DNA of 64,000 bases from Gammaproteobacteria bacterium LSUCC0112 (GTDB taxonomy: Bacteria; Pseudomonadota; Gammaproteobacteria; Pseudomonadales; Pseudohongiellaceae): assembly GCA_004535785.1 (NCBI GenBank), contig SPIB01000001.1, positions 569,722-633,721 on the forward strand, read 5' to 3'. Shown piece by piece: positions 63,047-64,000 of this stretch. The translations under genes were made by a program, and so were the position numbers. How positions within the stretch are numbered: the stretch's first letter is position 1; each line of letters starts with the position of its first letter. The notes beneath the pieces were generated by a model, which ran no database searches, was not told the DNA's origin, and saw only the letters and a program-made list of their open reading frames with translations.

Positions 63047-63913
63047 TCAGGGAGCGATGTCACTGCGCAGATATTTGAAGTAATCGCTGTCAGGTTGCAT
63101 CAGCAAAACGTCGCTTTTTGAACTGAAAGAATCGCGGTATGAATTGAGGCTGCGGGTAAATGAATAAAACTCAGGATCCTTGGTAAAGGCGCTGGCATAA
63201 ATCGCTGAGGCCTGTGCATCACCTTCACCACGGACAAGTTCGGAATCCCGGTATGCTTCCGCCAACAGTACCGCTTCCTGTCGATCCGCATCTGCTTCGA
63301 TACCAATCGCCAATTCGTTACCACGTGAACGCAGCTGCTGTGCTTCACGCTGACGCTCAGACGTCATACGCTCATATACCGAGGATCGCACGTCATCAGG
63401 CAGATCAATCCGCTTGACGCGCACGTCAATCACTTCAATACCGTATTCCTGTGCGGTGTAGGTATTCAGCTCTTCAGTCAGCTGCTGCATCAACGAGTCA
63501 CGTTGACCGGAGACCACTTCCTGCAGATCACGCTCACCAAACTTGTTTCGCAGACCATCGTTGACACGTTGGGCGAGCAGTGAATTGGCGCGAGACTCGT
63601 CACCGGATGTGGCTGTGTAGAAACGCTCCACGTCGACTATCCGCCACATCGCATACGAATCAACCAACAACGCTTTCTGTTCCAGTGTCAGATACCGTTG
63701 TGGTGTTGCATCAACTGTCAACACCCGCGCGTCAAACTTGCGCACGGTATTGACGTATGGAATCTTGAAATGCAGTCCTGGCGGAATATCTGCTCTGACC
63801 ATATCGCCAAACTGCAGCATGACTGCACGCTCGGTCTGGCTCACCACAAACAGCGCGTTAGACACAACGGTTACAAGCAGAAATATAACAAGACCCAATA
63901 CAGTATTTTTCAT
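63047..63913 (-). CDS. hflC: Protease modulator HflC
   Basis: This 288-residue band-7/SPFH protein has an N-terminal membrane helix (LGLVIFLLVTVVSNALFVV), the RAVMLQFGDMVRADIPPGLHFKIPYV opening, AYDV-type VIDVRVKRIDLPDDVRSSVYERM and the ERQREAQQLRSRGNE coiled-coil segment. HflC and HflK form a large membrane complex that restrains the FtsH protease. Its start overlaps the hflK stop (TAATG). The gene that usually follows (DUF2065, yjeT) is absent; hisZ comes directly after 72 nt. Confidence 0.96.
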   Translation of the reverse strand: MKNTVLGLVIFLLVTVVSNALFVVSQTERAVMLQFGDMVRADIPPGLHFKIPYVNTVRKFDARVLTVDATPQRYLTLEQKALLVDSYAMWRIVDVERFYTATSGDESRANSLLAQRVNDGLRNKFGERDLQEVVSGQRDSLMQQLTEELNTYTAQEYGIEVIDVRVKRIDLPDDVRSSVYERMTSERQREAQQLRSRGNELAIGIEADADRQEAVLLAEAYRDSELVRGEGDAQASAIYASAFTKDPEFYSFTRSLNSYRDSFSSKSDVLLMQPDSDYFKYLRSDIAP

Positions 63914-64000
63914 TAACGTGGTCCTCGTGCTGGAACGGTTTGCACACGCGCGCGATCACCGGTGGTGGACTGGGAAGACAATTCGCGATTCACCTGATCA
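63913..64000 (-). CDS. hflK: FtsH protease modulator HflK, C-terminal end
   Basis: Only the last 28 codons lie in the window. On the minus strand they read DQVNRELSSQSTTGDRARVQ and then TVPARGPR and stop, a disordered tail of the kind seen at the end of HflK. The stop overlaps the hflC start, the normal hflKC arrangement. Identity rests on this position; the fragment itself is not diagnostic. Confidence 0.85.
   Translation of the reverse strand, partial: DQVNRELSSQSTTGDRARVQTVPARGPR

Overview
The window looks like a stretch of chromosome from a free-living, respiring gammaproteobacterium, probably marine or environmental. The evidence is the gene order hflK-hflC-hisZ-purA, a complete ccoNOQPGHIS cbb3 oxidase cluster behind an FNR/ANR-type promoter, three TonB-dependent receptors, a fadJ/fadI pair and moderate GC content. 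I cannot name the genus. No tRNA, rRNA, CRISPR array, phage or insertion sequence was seen.

Layout. (1) 1-7159: a tightly packed plus-strand cluster for a polyprenyl-phosphate-linked sugar. It holds a UbiA-family enzyme (cut by the window edge), a DprE1-like FAD oxidase, a DprE2-like SDR, a large GT-C-like membrane protein, an epimerase, an FAD amine-oxidase-like protein and GtrA. Together these resemble the mycobacterial decaprenyl-phosphoryl-arabinose route. (2) 7243-10215: a Ca2+/Na+ antiporter and a NosR/NirI-like membrane FMN/Fe-S protein. (3) 10349-16333: a four-gene MacAB-TolC-like exporter operon closed by a strong bidirectional terminator. (4) 16402-20489: a glycine-rich TonB-dependent receptor on the minus strand, divergent from an RhlE-type RNA helicase. 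(5) 20493-21555: remains of a divergent two-component system, a LuxR tail and a broken histidine kinase, followed by an intact REC-EAL-GAF-GGDEF protein. (6) 23788-32679: the cbb3 oxidase with its assembly genes and a SafE-like protein. (7) 32740-36603: a Yip1-family protein, a DUF3047 protein, a glutathione transferase and an unrecognised 637-residue membrane protein. (8) 36721-39573: a cobalamin riboswitch, BtuB-like receptor and CYTH protein. (9) 39651-46371: a compact run of a beta-helix lipoprotein, an SO2930-like dihaem cytochrome, an ABC ATPase, an FtsX-type permease and an HlyD adaptor. (10) 46429-54029: a secreted protein, an acyl-CoA dehydrogenase, an alkaline phosphatase relic and the fadJ-fadI operon. 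(11) 54053-58493: a 66-bp tandem repeat block with a 21-bp inverted repeat, a 959-residue TonB-dependent receptor and an alpha/beta hydrolase. (12) 58532-64000: an NhaP2-type antiporter, purA, hisZ, hflC and the end of hflK.

The points most worth a second look are: the arabinose-type polyprenyl module in a Gram-negative cluster, whose DprE1-like enzyme has Ala where the mycobacterial drug-target Cys sits; the beta-helix/dihaem/ABC operon, which recalls NosDFY in layout but not in its parts; the well-formed FNR-class promoter of ccoN; and two clear gene relics (a two-component system and an alkaline phosphatase). All family assignments come from reading motifs by eye; no database search was run.
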